A DNA stretch of 64,000 nucleotides. Source: Gilvimarinus polysaccharolyticus (lineage in GTDB: Bacteria; Pseudomonadota; Gammaproteobacteria; Pseudomonadales; Cellvibrionaceae). The notes under the pieces were generated by a model that made no database searches, was not told the origin of the DNA, and saw only the letters and a program-made list of their open reading frames with translations. The position numbers and the translations under genes were made by a program. Below are positions 63,419 to 64,000 of the stretch, piece by piece; the stretch's first letter is position 1; every line of letters starts with the position of its first letter. The stretch covers positions 22,481-86,480 of the forward strand of contig NZ_LFIJ01000002.1 in assembly GCF_001187555.1 (NCBI RefSeq), written 5' to 3'.

Positions 63419-63626
63419 AATTATTATTACCGATATATCACTGAAGAATGTGGTTAGCCCAACCTACGTGCAGTAAGGCGGAATAGACTCAGCATATTGA
63501 CATCAAGCCGTCTCAATAGAGACGGATCAACCCTTAAGCCAACGCACGCTTAGGCTAATGATTGCAAGCTAGGCACACCCTGCTCAACATTATTGCCACA
63601 TCGGCAGCCAAGCCCTGACCCAAACA

Positions 63627-63684
63627 TTATACCAAAGTGTATACCAATCGATGTGATATATGTTAGGGTTGGTCATATAAACCT
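63627..63684. promoter_or_regulatory. candidate GntR autoregulatory region
   Basis: ATTATACCAAAGTGTATACC contains two direct TATACC(A) half-sites, and GGTTGGTCATATAAACC is a loose inverted repeat. All lie within 90 bases before the GntR start. Binding is inferred. Confidence 0.35.
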
Positions 63685-63712
63685 AATATGTACGAGCTAG
63701 GTAGCGGGAACG

Positions 63713-64000
63713 ATGGCAATGAGCAAGCCCAGTGACAATAAAAAACAACGCACTTACCGCAAGGTCACTCAAAAGATTCTGGAGGCCTTAGATTCCGGCG
63801 AGTACCCCGCTGGCGCACGCCTCCCACCCGAGCGCGAGCTGTCAGAGCGATACGGCGTCAGTCGCCCCACCATTCGCGAAGCAATCATAGCCCTAGAGGT
63901 CATGGGCCGAGTCGAGGTGCGAACTGGCTCTGGGGTATACGCTCTAAAACCGCTCGGTGCCAAAAGCGATAATCCCCGAGAATACAGCCCTTTTGAAGTC
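63713..64000 (+). CDS. GntR-family (FadR-like) transcriptional regulator, N-terminal part
   Basis: 96 codons are present and the gene continues past the right edge. The start is ATG 63713, preceded by GCGGGAA; ATG 63719 is possible. The GntR winged-helix domain covers about residues 14-80, with PPERELSERYGVSRPTIREA and an RTGSGVY wing. The sequence after it (DNPREYSPFEV) begins the effector domain, FadR/FCD type by likeness. It is divergent from the PL6-PL17 run, so it is the natural candidate regulator of the alginate genes, possibly sensing KDG or DEH. Confidence 0.9.
   Translation, partial: MAMSKPSDNKKQRTYRKVTQKILEALDSGEYPAGARLPPERELSERYGVSRPTIREAIIALEVMGRVEVRTGSGVYALKPLGAKSDNPREYSPFEV

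Larger units (their letters stand above)
63151..63712. other. divergent control region between PL6 operon and GntR regulator
   Basis: 562 bases with no coding signal. It carries the PL6 promoter at 63387-63418 and, near the regulator start, TTATACC and TATACCAAT half-sites (63627-63649) and GGTTGGTCATATAAACC (63668-63684), candidate autoregulatory sites. Confidence 0.6.

Noticed and set aside
1-64000. CRISPR arrays, prophage, transposase or restriction/defence genes
   Set aside because: I looked for regularly spaced repeats, DDE or recombinase motifs, phage structural genes and defence domains, and found none.

Overview
The window looks like chromosome of a marine, polysaccharide-degrading gammaproteobacterium of the Cellvibrionales (Saccharophagus/Teredinibacter/Simiduia type). 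This is an inference from multi-modular carbohydrate-active enzymes with poly-serine linkers, many lipoproteins and large TonB-dependent receptors. I see no rRNA, tRNA, CRISPR array or intact insertion sequence.

Layout. (1) 1-2.5 kb is a low-GC accessory stretch of small membrane or lipoprotein genes with TTG/GTG starts. It carries an integron attC-like site (388-471) and an apparently frameshifted small gene. (2) 2.6-24.6 kb is mostly conserved genome: a choice-of-anchor-I type lipoprotein, ettA, arfB, a FadI/FadJ-type beta-oxidation pair, a periplasmic solute-binding-like protein, nhaD, the fructokinase mak, a PilZ protein, a SCO-chemoreceptor pair, a Kelch/glycosidase-like protein, radA and a membrane-anchored AraC regulator. 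(3) 24.8-27.2 kb is a small beta-glucan locus: a GH16 gene broken by a one-base frameshift and a GH5 lipoprotein next to the AraC regulator. (4) 27.3-35.6 kb holds two spondin-domain proteins upstream of an OmpR-type two-component system, a lone lipoprotein, and an HlyD-FtsX-ATPase exporter.

(5) 35.8 kb to the end is a large alginate utilization locus. It has a PL18-like lyase and a divergent PL7 lipoprotein sharing a CBM32 module, two TonB-dependent receptors, an unrecognised VCBS lipoprotein with a tandemly duplicated domain, and a PL6 lipoprotein with binding modules. A long minus-strand gene run follows: PL6 - PL17 - kdgF - DEH reductase - kdgK - fbaA - class III fructose-bisphosphatase - PL7. 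A divergent GntR-family regulator begins at 63713 and runs off the window.

How it works together (inference from known pathways): outer-membrane and secreted PL7/PL18/PL6 lyases cut alginate, the receptors import oligomers, and PL6/PL17 produce unsaturated monomers. KdgF opens these to DEH, the SDR reduces DEH to KDG, and KdgK makes KDPG. Aldolase and fructose bisphosphatase in the same run would direct the resulting trioses into gluconeogenesis. KDPG aldolase and an inner-membrane DEH transporter are not in the window. Minus-strand promoters of one receptor and both PL6 genes share TTGACA, an 18-base spacer and a TARTGT/TAATCT -10, preceded by GG. That suggests a common regulon.
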